A stretch of 64,000 nt of DNA, from the NCBI RefSeq assembly GCF_004114535.1, contig NZ_LBJC01000082.1:209161-273160 (forward strand), given 5' to 3'. Every line of letters begins with the position of its first letter. Position 1 is the stretch's first letter. The DNA is from Bradyrhizobium nanningense. GTDB taxonomy: Bacteria; Pseudomonadota; Alphaproteobacteria; Rhizobiales; Xanthobacteraceae. A program made the translations under genes and the position numbers. Below, one piece after another: positions 50,402 through 58,585 of the stretch. The notes beneath the pieces are model-generated. The model was not told where the DNA came from. It saw nothing but the letters and a program-made list of their open reading frames with translations, and did not search any database.

Positions 50402-51226
50402 CTACCGCCAGTGCAACAACCGCATCTCCAGCCAGCCAATCACCTTGCCGACCGCGAGGCCGAACACCGACAGGATCACCACGCCGGCGAGCAGTTGATC
50501 GGTCTGCATCAGATTGCCGGCTTGGAGCACGAAGGCGCCGATGCCGTATTGGGCGCCGATCATCTCGGCGCTGACGACGAGGAGCAGCGCGACGGACGCG
50601 GTGATGCGGAAGCCGGCGAGAATCGCGGGCAGCGCGCCGGGCCAGATCACCTTGCGCACGATAGTGGCGAAGGGAACGTTAAAACTCTGCGCCATGCGGA
50701 TGAGGTTGCGCGGCACCGCGTCGACGCCGCTATAGACCGAGATCGCGGTCGAGAAGAACACGCCGAGCGCAATGGTGGCGATCTTCGGCTCTTCGCCGAT
50801 GCCGAGCCAGAGGATCAGGAGCGGCAGCAGCGCGATCTTCGGGATCGGGAACAGCGCCGAGATGAAGGTGATGCCGACGCTGCGCGCCAGCCGCGACAGG
50901 CCGATGGCAAAGCCGACAGCGACGCCGGCCGCGGTCCCGAGCATCCAGCCGACGCCGATGCGCAGCAGCGAGGCGGAGAGATGCTGCCAGAGCGCGCCGG
51001 AGACCGCGAGCTGGTAGATCGCGCGGGCGATCGCCGATGGAGCCGGCAGGAACAGCGGATTGACGAGGCCGGTGCTGCCGGCCACCTGCCAGAGCGCGAT
51101 GACCAGCGCGAGCGCGATCCAGCCGCCGAAACGGCTCGACGCAGGCACGAAGCCGGCGCCGCGAAAGCGGACGCGCCGGGTCGCTTCGGTCTTTGCCGCC
51201 GTCTCAGTTGCCGCGCGGTCAAGCAT
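50402..51226 (-). CDS. NitT/TauT-type ABC transporter permease
   Basis: A 274-residue permease with about six helices. Recognisable segments are ALALVIALWQVAGSTGLVNP, FPIPKIALLPLLILWLGIGE, the coupling loop MAQSFNVPFATIVRKVIWPG and ALPAILAGFRITASVALLLV. This is the SsuC/TauC-type BPD-transporter pattern. The start at 51226 overlaps the ATPase end by 8 bases; an ATG at 51247 would extend the overlap. It is the last gene of a four-gene minus-strand unit. Confidence 0.92.
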   Translation of the reverse strand: MLDRAATETAAKTEATRRVRFRGAGFVPASSRFGGWIALALVIALWQVAGSTGLVNPLFLPAPSAIARAIYQLAVSGALWQHLSASLLRIGVGWMLGTAAGVAVGFAIGLSRLARSVGITFISALFPIPKIALLPLLILWLGIGEEPKIATIALGVFFSTAISVYSGVDAVPRNLIRMAQSFNVPFATIVRKVIWPGALPAILAGFRITASVALLLVVSAEMIGAQYGIGAFVLQAGNLMQTDQLLAGVVILSVFGLAVGKVIGWLEMRLLHWR

Positions 51227-51992
51227 GCTGGACCTCGCGCTCGGCATCGATCGCCTCGTTTCGGATCAGCGACCAGATCTGGTTCTGCAGCGCCAGCAGC
51301 TTTTCGCGCGCGGCGGTCTCGCCGCGTTCGGCGCGCGTCATGGGCACGGTCACGACCTCGCGGATGCGGCCCGGCCTGCGCGACAGCACGACGATGCGGT
51401 CCGCAAGCCGCGCCGCCTCTTCGAGATTGTGGGTGACATAGACTGCGCCCATGCCGCCATCGGCGAGCAGGCGGACGAAATCCTCCATGAGGAGCTCGCG
51501 GGTCTGCGAATCCAGCGCCGAGAGCGGTTCGTCCATCAGCAGAATCGCGGGCTTGACCGCGAGCGCGCGCGAGATGCCGACGCGCTGGCGCATGCCGCCG
51601 GAGAGCTGCTTGGGATAGGTCTTGCGGAAATCGGTCAGGGTCGTTCGGCGCAAGGCGTCCTCGACCAGCGCACGGCGCTGCGCGGCCGAGAGCTGGGTGT
51701 GCAGCAGCGGGAATTCGACGTTCTCCTCGACCGTCGCCCAGGGCAGCAACGCGAAATCCTGGAACACGAAGGTCAGCGGATTGAGGCTGTCCGCCGGCGG
51801 CGAGCCCCGCAATTCGGGCGCGCCGGAGGTCGGTTGCAACAGCCCGCCGAGGATCGACAGCAGCGTGCTCTTGCCGCAGCCCGAGGGACCCGCGATCGCC
51901 ACCACTTCGCCGGCGCTAACAGTGAAGGAGACGTCGTCGAGCACGGCGAGATCGCCGAAGCGATGGGTGATGTGGCTGGCGATCAGGTCCAT
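51219..51992 (-). CDS. NitT/TauT-type ABC transporter ATP-binding protein
   Basis: A 257-residue ATPase with Walker A GPSGCGKST, Q-loop FVFQDFALLPWATV, signature LSGGMRQRVGISRAL, Walker B ILLMDEPLSALDS and switch VYVTHNLEEAARLAD. The FALLPWATVEENVEFPL phrase places it with SsuB/TauB proteins. An intergenic palindrome lies between this gene and the binding-protein gene upstream. The two could therefore be made at different levels although on one transcript. Confidence 0.93.
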   Translation of the reverse strand: MDLIASHITHRFGDLAVLDDVSFTVSAGEVVAIAGPSGCGKSTLLSILGGLLQPTSGAPELRGSPPADSLNPLTFVFQDFALLPWATVEENVEFPLLHTQLSAAQRRALVEDALRRTTLTDFRKTYPKQLSGGMRQRVGISRALAVKPAILLMDEPLSALDSQTRELLMEDFVRLLADGGMGAVYVTHNLEEAARLADRIVVLSRRPGRIREVVTVPMTRAERGETAAREKLLALQNQIWSLIRNEAIDAEREVQHA

Positions 51993-52017
51993 GCTGTCCC
52001 GTCTATCCTGTTCTCCG

Positions 52018-52094
52018 TCGTTCCGGGATGATCCGAAGGATCAGACCCGGAACCTCGAGATTCCGGGTTCTCGCTTCGCGAGCCCCGGAATGAC
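52018..52094. repeat. Palindromic repeat inside the ABC operon
   Basis: GTCGTTCCGGG (52018-52028) pairs with CCCGGAATGAC (52084-52094) with one mismatch. Inner CCGAAGGATCAGACCCGGAA and TTCCGGGTTCTCGCTTCGCG stems are present. It lies between the binding-protein and ATPase genes, where a transcript hairpin could set their ratio. Confidence 0.8.
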
Positions 52095-52100
52095 GAAGGG

Positions 52101-53105
52101 TTAGTCCGCCTTCACAAAATCCTTGGCGATGATCGCATCGGCATCAAAGCCCTTGTCGGCAAAGCCCTGCTCCTGCAGCCATTTGATCTGGTTGTCGACG
52201 TTCTTCACATCCAGCTTGCCGTCGGGATCGATATAGGCGCAATTGCCGACCACCTGCTCGACCGGCAAATTGGTGTACTTCGCGATGATCTCGAGCAAGG
52301 GCTTCGTCTTGTCGTTGATCGGCGCAACACCGTCCTTCATCGCCGCGAGAATGACGTCGTGATATTCGCGATCGGCCTTGGCGAGCGCGCCGAGCAGCTT
52401 CGTCACCAGCGCCTTGTTGGTCAGCGTCTTCGGCGAGGCGAACACGGCGCCGAGCTGCCACGGCGTCTCGTCGCCGACCCAGCCCAGGAATTTCGCGCCG
52501 CCCTCGTCCGTGAGCTTTCGCGCGGTCGAGATCGGCAGCAGCGCCGCATCGACGGTCTCGCCCTTGAGCGCGGCCGCTGCATTCGACAGCGATTGCAGCG
52601 GCACGATCTTCACGTCCGCGAGCTTGAAGCCGTATTTGTCGGCGAGCAGGCCGAGCGAATAGTGAAAGCTCGATCCGACCTGCGTCATTGCCACGCGCTT
52701 GCCGGCGAGGTCCTTCGGCGTCTTCAGACCGCTCGCATAAGCCTTGTTGCTGGCGAAATAGCCTATCAGGGGATAGCCCGCCTTCTCACGGCTCATGCCG
52801 CCGATCACCTTCAGCGTGCCCTTACCGGCGAGATTGTAGAGACCCGCAGTGAAGGCGGTGATGCCGAAATCGACGTCGCCCGACGTGGTCGCGACCGCGA
52901 TCGGCTGGGCAGCGTCGAAGAATTTCAGCTCGACCTCGAGGCCGGCCTCGCGGAAATAGCCCTTGTCCTGCGCGATGAAGACCGGCGCGGAGGAGGACAG
53001 GCGGAGCACGCCGATCCTGGCCTTCAGCGCATCCTCGGCCCGCGCCGTGCCCATCGCCGTGATCGCCAGAAGGCCCGCAAGCGCGAGCCGCATTGTCCCG
53101 ATCAT
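52101..53105 (-). CDS. NitT/TauT-type ABC transporter substrate-binding protein
   Basis: A 334-residue exported protein with a signal peptide (MRLALAGLLAITAMGTARA). The mature part begins LKARIGVLRLSSSAPVFIAQ, then DKGYFREAGLEVELKFFDAA, the NMT1/SsuA-type signature. SGDVDFGITAFTAGLYNLAG and MTQVGSSFHYSLGLLADKYG complete the binding lobes. The ligand is unknown; an aromatic acid is a guess from the gentisate cluster nearby. AGGAGG-type sequence (GGAGGAAACGGG) precedes the ATG at 53105. The upstream FAD oxidoreductase ends 46 bases away, so all four genes probably share a promoter. Confidence 0.88.
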   Translation of the reverse strand: MIGTMRLALAGLLAITAMGTARAEDALKARIGVLRLSSSAPVFIAQDKGYFREAGLEVELKFFDAAQPIAVATTSGDVDFGITAFTAGLYNLAGKGTLKVIGGMSREKAGYPLIGYFASNKAYASGLKTPKDLAGKRVAMTQVGSSFHYSLGLLADKYGFKLADVKIVPLQSLSNAAAALKGETVDAALLPISTARKLTDEGGAKFLGWVGDETPWQLGAVFASPKTLTNKALVTKLLGALAKADREYHDVILAAMKDGVAPINDKTKPLLEIIAKYTNLPVEQVVGNCAYIDPDGKLDVKNVDNQIKWLQEQGFADKGFDADAIIAKDFVKAD

Positions 53106-53151
53106 CCCGTTTCCTCCGCCGTCGTTCTCTTCGTCGTTCTCGTGCAGCCCC

Positions 53152-54519
53152 TCACAATCCTTCCGGCACCATTTGGTCCCGGCCGATGAAGGCGCCCTGT
53201 TGTTTCAACGTTTCCTGCAACTTTTCAATGGGGATTTCGCGTGGAATCCGGTTTCCGGAGAGCGCCAGCGCGGCGGCGGAACCGGCCGCCTCGCCCATCA
53301 CGAAACAGGCGCCGGAGACCCGGGCCGCAGACTGACCCTCATGGGTCATGGAGGCGCAGCGGCCGGCGACGAGCAGGTTGTCGACGCCTTCGGGCACCAG
53401 CATCCGGTAAGGCAGCTCGTTATAGCCACGCGATTCCGGAATCGGCGGGAAGGTGAAGACGACATCGCCGGGAACGTGCGCCTCGATCGGCCAGCCATTG
53501 ACGCCGATGGAATCCTCGAACGAGGCACAGCCGAGCACGTCCTCGCCGCTGAGCTGGTAGCCGCCCTTGATGCGGCGGGTCTCGCGGATGCCGAGCTGCG
53601 GCGGCAGGTCCACGATGTAGGACTTTTCGAAGCCCGGCACGGTGCTGCGCAGGAATTCGTACGCCGCGAGCGCCTGCTTGCGGCCCTCGATCTCGCCGCG
53701 GGTGAGATCGTCGGGCTCGACGCCGTTGATGGCATGGCCGTCCTCGCGCGCCACTTGCGTGAAATTCACCCGCCATTCGATGCCGGACTTTTGCGGCCGC
53801 ACGATCGCGCTCTTGCGCGGGAATGTGTGGGTGCCGGCGGCGATGGCTTCCTCCATCAATTGCGGAATGGTGCGCCAGGCTTCGCCCGCCTTCTCCGGAT
53901 CGATGCCGTTGAGGCGCAGCATCATGGAGGGATACAGCGGATGGCCGTGCGCGTCGCCGACCTCGAACGGCGCGCCGGCCCACACGGCGAGATCGCCGTC
54001 GCCGGAGCAGTCGATGAAGATCTCCGCGCGCACCGCCTGCCGGCCGGCCTTGGTCTCGACCATCAGCGCGTCGATCCGGCGCTTGTCGCCCATCACCACG
54101 CCAGCGCCGAGCGCATGGAAGAGGATGTGCACCTTGTGGCTGGCCAGCAACTCGTCGGCCGCGATCTTGTAGGCCGCGGTGTCGTAGGCCTGGGCGAAGA
54201 CCTTGCCGAGGATCAGATGCGGCCTGTTGAGGCCGCCCAAATGATCGATCCGCCCCAGCAGCTCGGACGCCATGCCGTGCACCAGGCGGCGGTGCTCGCC
54301 GTGGACATTGCCGTGCAGGCCGCAAAAATTAGTAACGCCGGCCGCCGTGCCCATGCCGCCGAGGAAGCCGTAGCGCTCGATCAGAAGCGTCTTCCGCCCG
54401 GCGCGCGCGCTCGAGGCCGCCGCGACGATGCCGGCGGGGCCGCCGCCGAGCACGACGACTTCGTATTCGCCATAGAACGGCACCTGGCGTGCCGGTTCTT
54501 CGATCGTCATGGCCCGCAT
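53152..54519 (-). CDS. FAD-dependent oxidoreductase (PF12831-type)
   Basis: A 455-residue flavoprotein. The N-terminal FAD motif is YEVVVLGGGPAGIVAAASSA, followed by RYGFLGGMGTAAGVTNFCGL. Other landmarks are IFIDCSGDGDLAVWAGAPFE, LGIRETRRIKGGYQLSGEDV and the C-terminal NLLVAGRCASMTHEGQSAAR. This is the FAD_oxidored family, which includes iron-sulfur and non-iron-sulfur dehydrogenases whose substrates are mostly unknown. No CxxC cluster motif was recognised. The start ATG 54519 follows AAGGGA; a second ATG at 54510 is possible. It heads the NitT-type ABC operon and diverges from a LysR gene, so it probably acts on the imported compound. Confidence 0.85.
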   Translation of the reverse strand: MRAMTIEEPARQVPFYGEYEVVVLGGGPAGIVAAASSARAGRKTLLIERYGFLGGMGTAAGVTNFCGLHGNVHGEHRRLVHGMASELLGRIDHLGGLNRPHLILGKVFAQAYDTAAYKIAADELLASHKVHILFHALGAGVVMGDKRRIDALMVETKAGRQAVRAEIFIDCSGDGDLAVWAGAPFEVGDAHGHPLYPSMMLRLNGIDPEKAGEAWRTIPQLMEEAIAAGTHTFPRKSAIVRPQKSGIEWRVNFTQVAREDGHAINGVEPDDLTRGEIEGRKQALAAYEFLRSTVPGFEKSYIVDLPPQLGIRETRRIKGGYQLSGEDVLGCASFEDSIGVNGWPIEAHVPGDVVFTFPPIPESRGYNELPYRMLVPEGVDNLLVAGRCASMTHEGQSAARVSGACFVMGEAAGSAAALALSGNRIPREIPIEKLQETLKQQGAFIGRDQMVPEGL

Positions 54520-54630
54520 GGCGCGTCCCTTCCCAAATTCCTTTGCTTGGGAGCGACTATGAATTAACGCGCAGCGAGCTACAATCCACCAAAATACGCG
54601 ATCAGCTTTCGCGAATCGAGAAAGGCCGAC

Positions 54631-55515
54631 ATGGACATCCTGGTCAATCTTCAGGCCTTTCTTGCCACTGCGGACGCGGCCGGCTTTTCCGCTGCCGCGC
54701 GAAAGCTCGGCGTCTCGACCTCGGTGGTCGCAAAACGCGTCACGCAGCTGGAGGCGCGGATCGGCACACCGCTGTTTCACCGCTCGACCCGGCAGCTGCG
54801 GCTGACCGAAGCCGGGCAACGCTACGTGCATCGCGCGCGCGGCGTCGTTACTGACGCGACCGATCTGCTCTCGCGCATGGGCGAGAAAGGCCACGATCTT
54901 GTCGATCACCTGCGCATCAAGGCGCCGACCTCGCTGACGGTGGCGCGGCTCGCCGACGCCTTCAGCGCGTTCCAGACCCAAAACCCCAAGCTCAAGCTCG
55001 ATATCGTGCTGATCGATCGCCCGGTCGATCCCGTCACCGAAGGCTTTGACATCGCCATCGGCGCCTTCCCGCATTCGTTCGGGGGCGTGGTCGATGAGCC
55101 GCTGTGCGCACTGAAGCGGCTGCTCTGCGCCTCTCCCGCCTATTTGAAGAAGCACGGCGCACCAAAGCATCCGCGCGATCTGGTCGAGCATCGCTGCCTC
55201 AGCTTTCTGCCGACCGGCCCGGAATGGGTCTTCGACGGACCGCGCGGCCGCATCAGCATCCAGGTCAGCCCGCTGCTCTCCTCCAACGAGGGCCATGTGC
55301 TGGCGCGCAGCGCCATCGCCGGCAACGGCATCGCGTTGCTCTCGCATTACCTCGTCGCCGATGCCCTGCGCGACGGGACGCTGAAGCCGGTGCTGCGCGA
55401 CTTTCCGATTCCGGAATTGTGGGTGAAGGCCGCGATCCCCGAACGGCGGCGCAATGCGGCCGCGGTGCAGGCACTGTTGACACTGCTGAAAACGTCACTG
55501 GCGCGGTCGTTATAG
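54631..55515 (+). CDS. LysR-family transcriptional regulator
   Basis: A 294-residue regulator. The N-terminal helix-turn-helix is LQAFLATADAAGFSAAARKL, GVSTSVVAKRVTQLEARIGT, followed by PLFHRSTRQLRLTEAGQRYV. The effector domain starts HLRIKAPTSLTVARLADAFS. It diverges from the FAD-oxidoreductase/ABC operon across 111 bases, the classical LysR arrangement. It probably activates that operon on binding the transported compound and represses itself. AAAGG precedes the ATG. No T-N11-A box was picked with confidence. Confidence 0.92.
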   Translation: MDILVNLQAFLATADAAGFSAAARKLGVSTSVVAKRVTQLEARIGTPLFHRSTRQLRLTEAGQRYVHRARGVVTDATDLLSRMGEKGHDLVDHLRIKAPTSLTVARLADAFSAFQTQNPKLKLDIVLIDRPVDPVTEGFDIAIGAFPHSFGGVVDEPLCALKRLLCASPAYLKKHGAPKHPRDLVEHRCLSFLPTGPEWVFDGPRGRISIQVSPLLSSNEGHVLARSAIAGNGIALLSHYLVADALRDGTLKPVLRDFPIPELWVKAAIPERRRNAAAVQALLTLLKTSLARSL

Positions 55516-55566
55516 ACCGCAAGTTTGCGGTTGCCCGCGATCAATGGACCTGAGAGAGGGGCCGCC

Positions 55567-55839
55567 ATGGATTCGATTGTCGTGAAACTCGCCCTGCCTG
55601 CCTTGCTCGCCCTCGCGATCTCCGCCACTCCCGCCGCAGCCGTGGAGCAGAACTGCCGCTTCATTCAGGCCAAACCCGATCGCGAAGCCTGCTACAAGCG
55701 GCAGGAGGACGAGCTCGCGGCCAAGCGCAAGCCTGCAGCGGCGGCCGACGAGAGCAAGAGGCTCGACACACTTCGGCAGCTGCGGCAGGACGACGACGCG
55801 GTCTATCGCAGCATCAACAACATCTGCCGCGGCTGCTGA
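55567..55839 (+). CDS. Small exported protein with C-terminal ICRGC
   Basis: A 90-residue protein with a signal peptide (KLALPALLALAISATPAAA). The mature part is charged and helical: NCRFIQAKPDREACYKRQED, then KRLDTLRQLRQDDDAVYRSI, ending NNICRGC. The motif C-x8-D-R-x-x-C-Y resembles small exported Rhizobiales proteins of unknown function. GAGGGG precedes the ATG. The last five residues are identical to those of the DUF1194 protein at 27938. Confidence 0.75.
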   Translation: MDSIVVKLALPALLALAISATPAAAVEQNCRFIQAKPDREACYKRQEDELAAKRKPAAAADESKRLDTLRQLRQDDDAVYRSINNICRGC

Positions 55840-55850
55840 GCGGCCGATGC

Positions 55851-56654
55851 TCAGCTTTTCCCACCGCCCCACCTGCCCGCCCGCTTCTCGGCGAACGACG
55901 CCAGCCCCTCCGCCGCCTCGGCGCTCTGCCGCTTGAGCGAGTGCAGCTGCACGAGCCGCGTGTAGGCGGCATCGTCCACCGCCATGCCGCCGAACGAGCT
56001 CTCCAGCGCGAGCTTCTTGGTCTCCGCCATCGCCTCCGGCCCGTTGGCGAGCAGCTGCTCGACCACCTTGGCTCCTGCGGCTTCGAGCTCGGCGAGCGGC
56101 ACCACCTCGTGGACGAGGCCAATGCGGCGGGCGTCCTCGGCGCCAAAACGTTCGCCGGTCAGCGCGTAGCGGCGGACCTGCCGGACGCCGATGGCATCGC
56201 AAAGCTGCGGGATGATGATCGCCGCGGTCAGGCCCCAGCGCACCTCGGTGATCGAGAACAGGGCATTGTCCGCGGCGATCACGACGTCGCAGGCCGCGAT
56301 CACGCCGGTGCCGCCGCCGAAGCAGCCGCCCTGCACCAGAGCGACCGTCGGGATCGGCAGTGTGTTGAGCCGCTGCACGGCCTCGAACGTCGCGCGCGAG
56401 GCCGTCTCGTTGGCCTCTGCCGATTGCGGCCGCACGCCGTTGATCCATTTCAGATCGGCGCCGGCCTGAAAGTGCTTGCCGTTGCCCCTGAGCACGACGA
56501 CCCGCAAGGCCGGCTTCTTGGCCAGATCGTCCATGGCCGCGAGCACGCCCGCGATCAACGCGCCGTCATAGGCATTGTTGACCTCCGGCCGGTTCAACGT
56601 GACGGTCGCAACCCCACGCTCATCAAGGCTCCACAGGACAGGGCTGGCAGTCAT
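55851..56654 (-). CDS. Enoyl-CoA hydratase/isomerase family protein
   Basis: A 267-residue crotonase-fold enzyme. VATVTLNRPEVNNAYDGALI and VVVLRGNGKHFQAGADLKWI carry the first oxyanion-hole region. QGGCFGGGTGVIAACDVVIA and FSITEVRWGLTAAIIIPQLC hold the second, with a Glu in TEVRWGL at the position of a catalytic acid. The pattern is close to methylglutaconyl-CoA or other short-chain hydratases in leucine or fatty-acid breakdown. The exact substrate is not fixed. GGAGGA precedes ATG 56654. No leucine-degradation partner is adjacent. Confidence 0.85.
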   Translation of the reverse strand: MTASPVLWSLDERGVATVTLNRPEVNNAYDGALIAGVLAAMDDLAKKPALRVVVLRGNGKHFQAGADLKWINGVRPQSAEANETASRATFEAVQRLNTLPIPTVALVQGGCFGGGTGVIAACDVVIAADNALFSITEVRWGLTAAIIIPQLCDAIGVRQVRRYALTGERFGAEDARRIGLVHEVVPLAELEAAGAKVVEQLLANGPEAMAETKKLALESSFGGMAVDDAAYTRLVQLHSLKRQSAEAAEGLASFAEKRAGRWGGGKS

Positions 56655-56805
56655 CGGCGATCCTCCGGTCATTTGCTTGGCGTGCACTATGACCGAGACG
56701 ACGTATTCCGATCCATATCTTTCCAGCGTGGGGCGGTCGCGCCCATCGCATGGCGGCTTGTGTCATGCTGTCGCCTGACGGCACGTAGGACAGGACGGAA
56801 TCATC

Positions 56806-57780
56806 ATGCGCATCTGCATTTTCGGCGCGGGCGCCGTCGGCAGCCACATCGCGGTACGGCTGGCGCGGGCCGGCCATGACGTATCATGCGTGATGCGGGG
56901 CGCGCATCTGGAGGCCGCGCGCGCGGGCGGCCTCAAGCTGCGGGTTGGCGATTCCGAGGTCAGCGCCAAGGTGAACGCGTCGGGCGATCCGGCCCAGCTC
57001 GGGCCGCAGGACGTCGTGATCTCCACGCTGAAGGCGACGGCGCTGCCGGGGCTGGTGTCCAGCATCAAGCCGCTGCTGCAGGACGATACCGCCATCGTGT
57101 TCGCGCAGAACGGCATTCCCTGGTGGTACGGGATCGGCCTGCCGCCGCGGCATCCGACACCGCCGGATATATCCTTCCTCGACCCCGGCGGGCGCCTACG
57201 CGCCTGCATTCCGAAGGAACGGATCGTCGGCGGTGTCGTCTTCTCCTCCAACGAGGTGACCGCGCCCGGCGTGGTGCACAACCTCACCCCGGACCGCAAC
57301 CGCCTGCTGATCGGCGAATGCGACGACCGCAATTGCGAGCGGATCACCAAGCTTCGCGGCGTCTTCAACGACGCGCGATTGGAATCGCCGCCTGTTGCCG
57401 ATATCCGCGAGGCGATCTGGTCAAAGCTGCTGACCAACATGTCGCTGTCGGTGCTGTGCCTGCTCACCGGCCAGACCGCGCGCGGCGTGCGCGACGACCC
57501 CGCCTTCGCCGAGGTCATTCCGCGCATGCTGAACGAGGCCAATGACGTCGCCCAGCACTTCATTCCCGAGGTCAAGCGCGTGACGCGCAGCGGCCCTGCC
57601 CCCAACCACAAGCCCTCGCTGCTGCAGGACTACGAGCTCGGCCGCGCCATGGAGATCGACGTCCTGGTCAGGGCGCCCGCCGCCTTCGCACGCACCGCCG
57701 GCCTGTCGACGCCCACGCTCGACCTGATCGCCGCGCTCGCGATCCAGAAGGCGCGTGACAAGGGACTTTATTCGGCGTGA
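56806..57780 (+). CDS. Ketopantoate reductase-like protein
   Basis: A 324-residue NADP-dependent dehydrogenase of the PanE/ApbA family. The Rossmann motif is MRICIFGAGAVGSHIAVRLA. Further signs are VVISTLKATALPGLVSSIKP, AIVFAQNGIPWWYG and the C-terminal helical domain (AIWSKLLTNMSLSVLCLLTG with the conserved Lys; KPSLLQDYELGRAMEIDVLV with the conserved Ser/Glu). Many genomes have several PanE paralogues acting on unrelated 2-oxoacids, so pantothenate synthesis is not certain. It is transcribed away from the enoyl-CoA hydratase and ends one base before the hydrolase gene on the other strand. Confidence 0.88.
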   Translation: MRICIFGAGAVGSHIAVRLARAGHDVSCVMRGAHLEAARAGGLKLRVGDSEVSAKVNASGDPAQLGPQDVVISTLKATALPGLVSSIKPLLQDDTAIVFAQNGIPWWYGIGLPPRHPTPPDISFLDPGGRLRACIPKERIVGGVVFSSNEVTAPGVVHNLTPDRNRLLIGECDDRNCERITKLRGVFNDARLESPPVADIREAIWSKLLTNMSLSVLCLLTGQTARGVRDDPAFAEVIPRMLNEANDVAQHFIPEVKRVTRSGPAPNHKPSLLQDYELGRAMEIDVLVRAPAAFARTAGLSTPTLDLIAALAIQKARDKGLYSA

Positions 57781-57781
57781 G

Positions 57782-58474
57782 TCAGAAGAGTTGGTCGATC
57801 CAGGCTGCGAGCGTGTCGAGCACCTCCGAAAGCGCCTCGTCGTTGGTCCGGCCGGACTTCTTCAGCACCGCGAAGGAGTGATCGCCGCCTTCGACTTCAT
57901 GCAGCGTTGCCTTCGCTCCGAGCGACGCAATGACGGGCTTCAGATAGCCGAGATCGGCAAGCCCATCGCGCGTTCCTTGCAGGAACAGCATGGGGATCGC
58001 GATGCCGGCGAGATGCTCGGCGCGCTCGGACGACGGTTTCTTAGCGGCGTGCAGGGGAAAGCCGAGGAAGGCGAGCCCCCTCACATCAGGCAGTGGTGCC
58101 TTCGACTGCGCCTGCGAGGTCATGCGTCCGCCGAACGATTTTCCGCCGGCGACAAGCTTGAGACCGGGGCATAGCTTCGCCGCCTCCGCGACCGCCGCGC
58201 GGATTGCGGCGTGCGCAACAGCCGGCTGGTCGGGACGACCCTTCTTCTGTTCCATGTAGGGAAAATTGAACCGCAACGTCGCCATGCCGCGCGCCGCAAG
58301 ACCTTCCGCGACCTTCTCCATGAACGCATGCCGCATGTCGGCGCCGGCCCCATGCGCCAGTACATAGCAGGCTCGCGCCTTGTCCGGCTGCGTCAGGATG
58401 GCCGAGACCGCGCCAATGCGCTCGATGTCGAGCTTGAGCTCTCTTGTTTTGACAGCCACAATCAACCATCCCAA
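57782..58474 (-). CDS. Alpha/beta hydrolase (KANL3/Tex30-like)
   Basis: A 230-residue alpha/beta hydrolase. ACYVLAHGAGADMRHAFMEK is the oxyanion side. The nucleophile elbow is KLVAGGKSFGGRMTSQAQSK (GxSxG as GKSFG). The acid region is LFLQGTRDGLADLGYLKPV and the catalytic His is EVEGGDHSFAVLKKSGR. This set matches the KANL3/Tex30 type of dienelactone-hydrolase-like protein, of unknown substrate. The start is taken at ATG 58474; a GTG at 58459 is also plausible. It is convergent with the PanE-like gene. Confidence 0.82.
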   Translation of the reverse strand: MGWLIVAVKTRELKLDIERIGAVSAILTQPDKARACYVLAHGAGADMRHAFMEKVAEGLAARGMATLRFNFPYMEQKKGRPDQPAVAHAAIRAAVAEAAKLCPGLKLVAGGKSFGGRMTSQAQSKAPLPDVRGLAFLGFPLHAAKKPSSERAEHLAGIAIPMLFLQGTRDGLADLGYLKPVIASLGAKATLHEVEGGDHSFAVLKKSGRTNDEALSEVLDTLAAWIDQLF

Positions 58475-58585
58475 ACAGACGCATGTCCGGCTGCCTTGGT
58501 AGCGTCACCGGCGCAGCCTGAAAACACAATAATTGCCGCGGCCCGCTGGCCTACCAAGCGGAACGCCGCATCGACCGAGGTAATC

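Noticed and set aside
54520..55347. N-terminal extension of the FAD oxidoreductase to 731 residues
   Set aside because: The extension is antisense to the LysR gene and has no coding character; the FAD motif starts shortly after ATG 54519.
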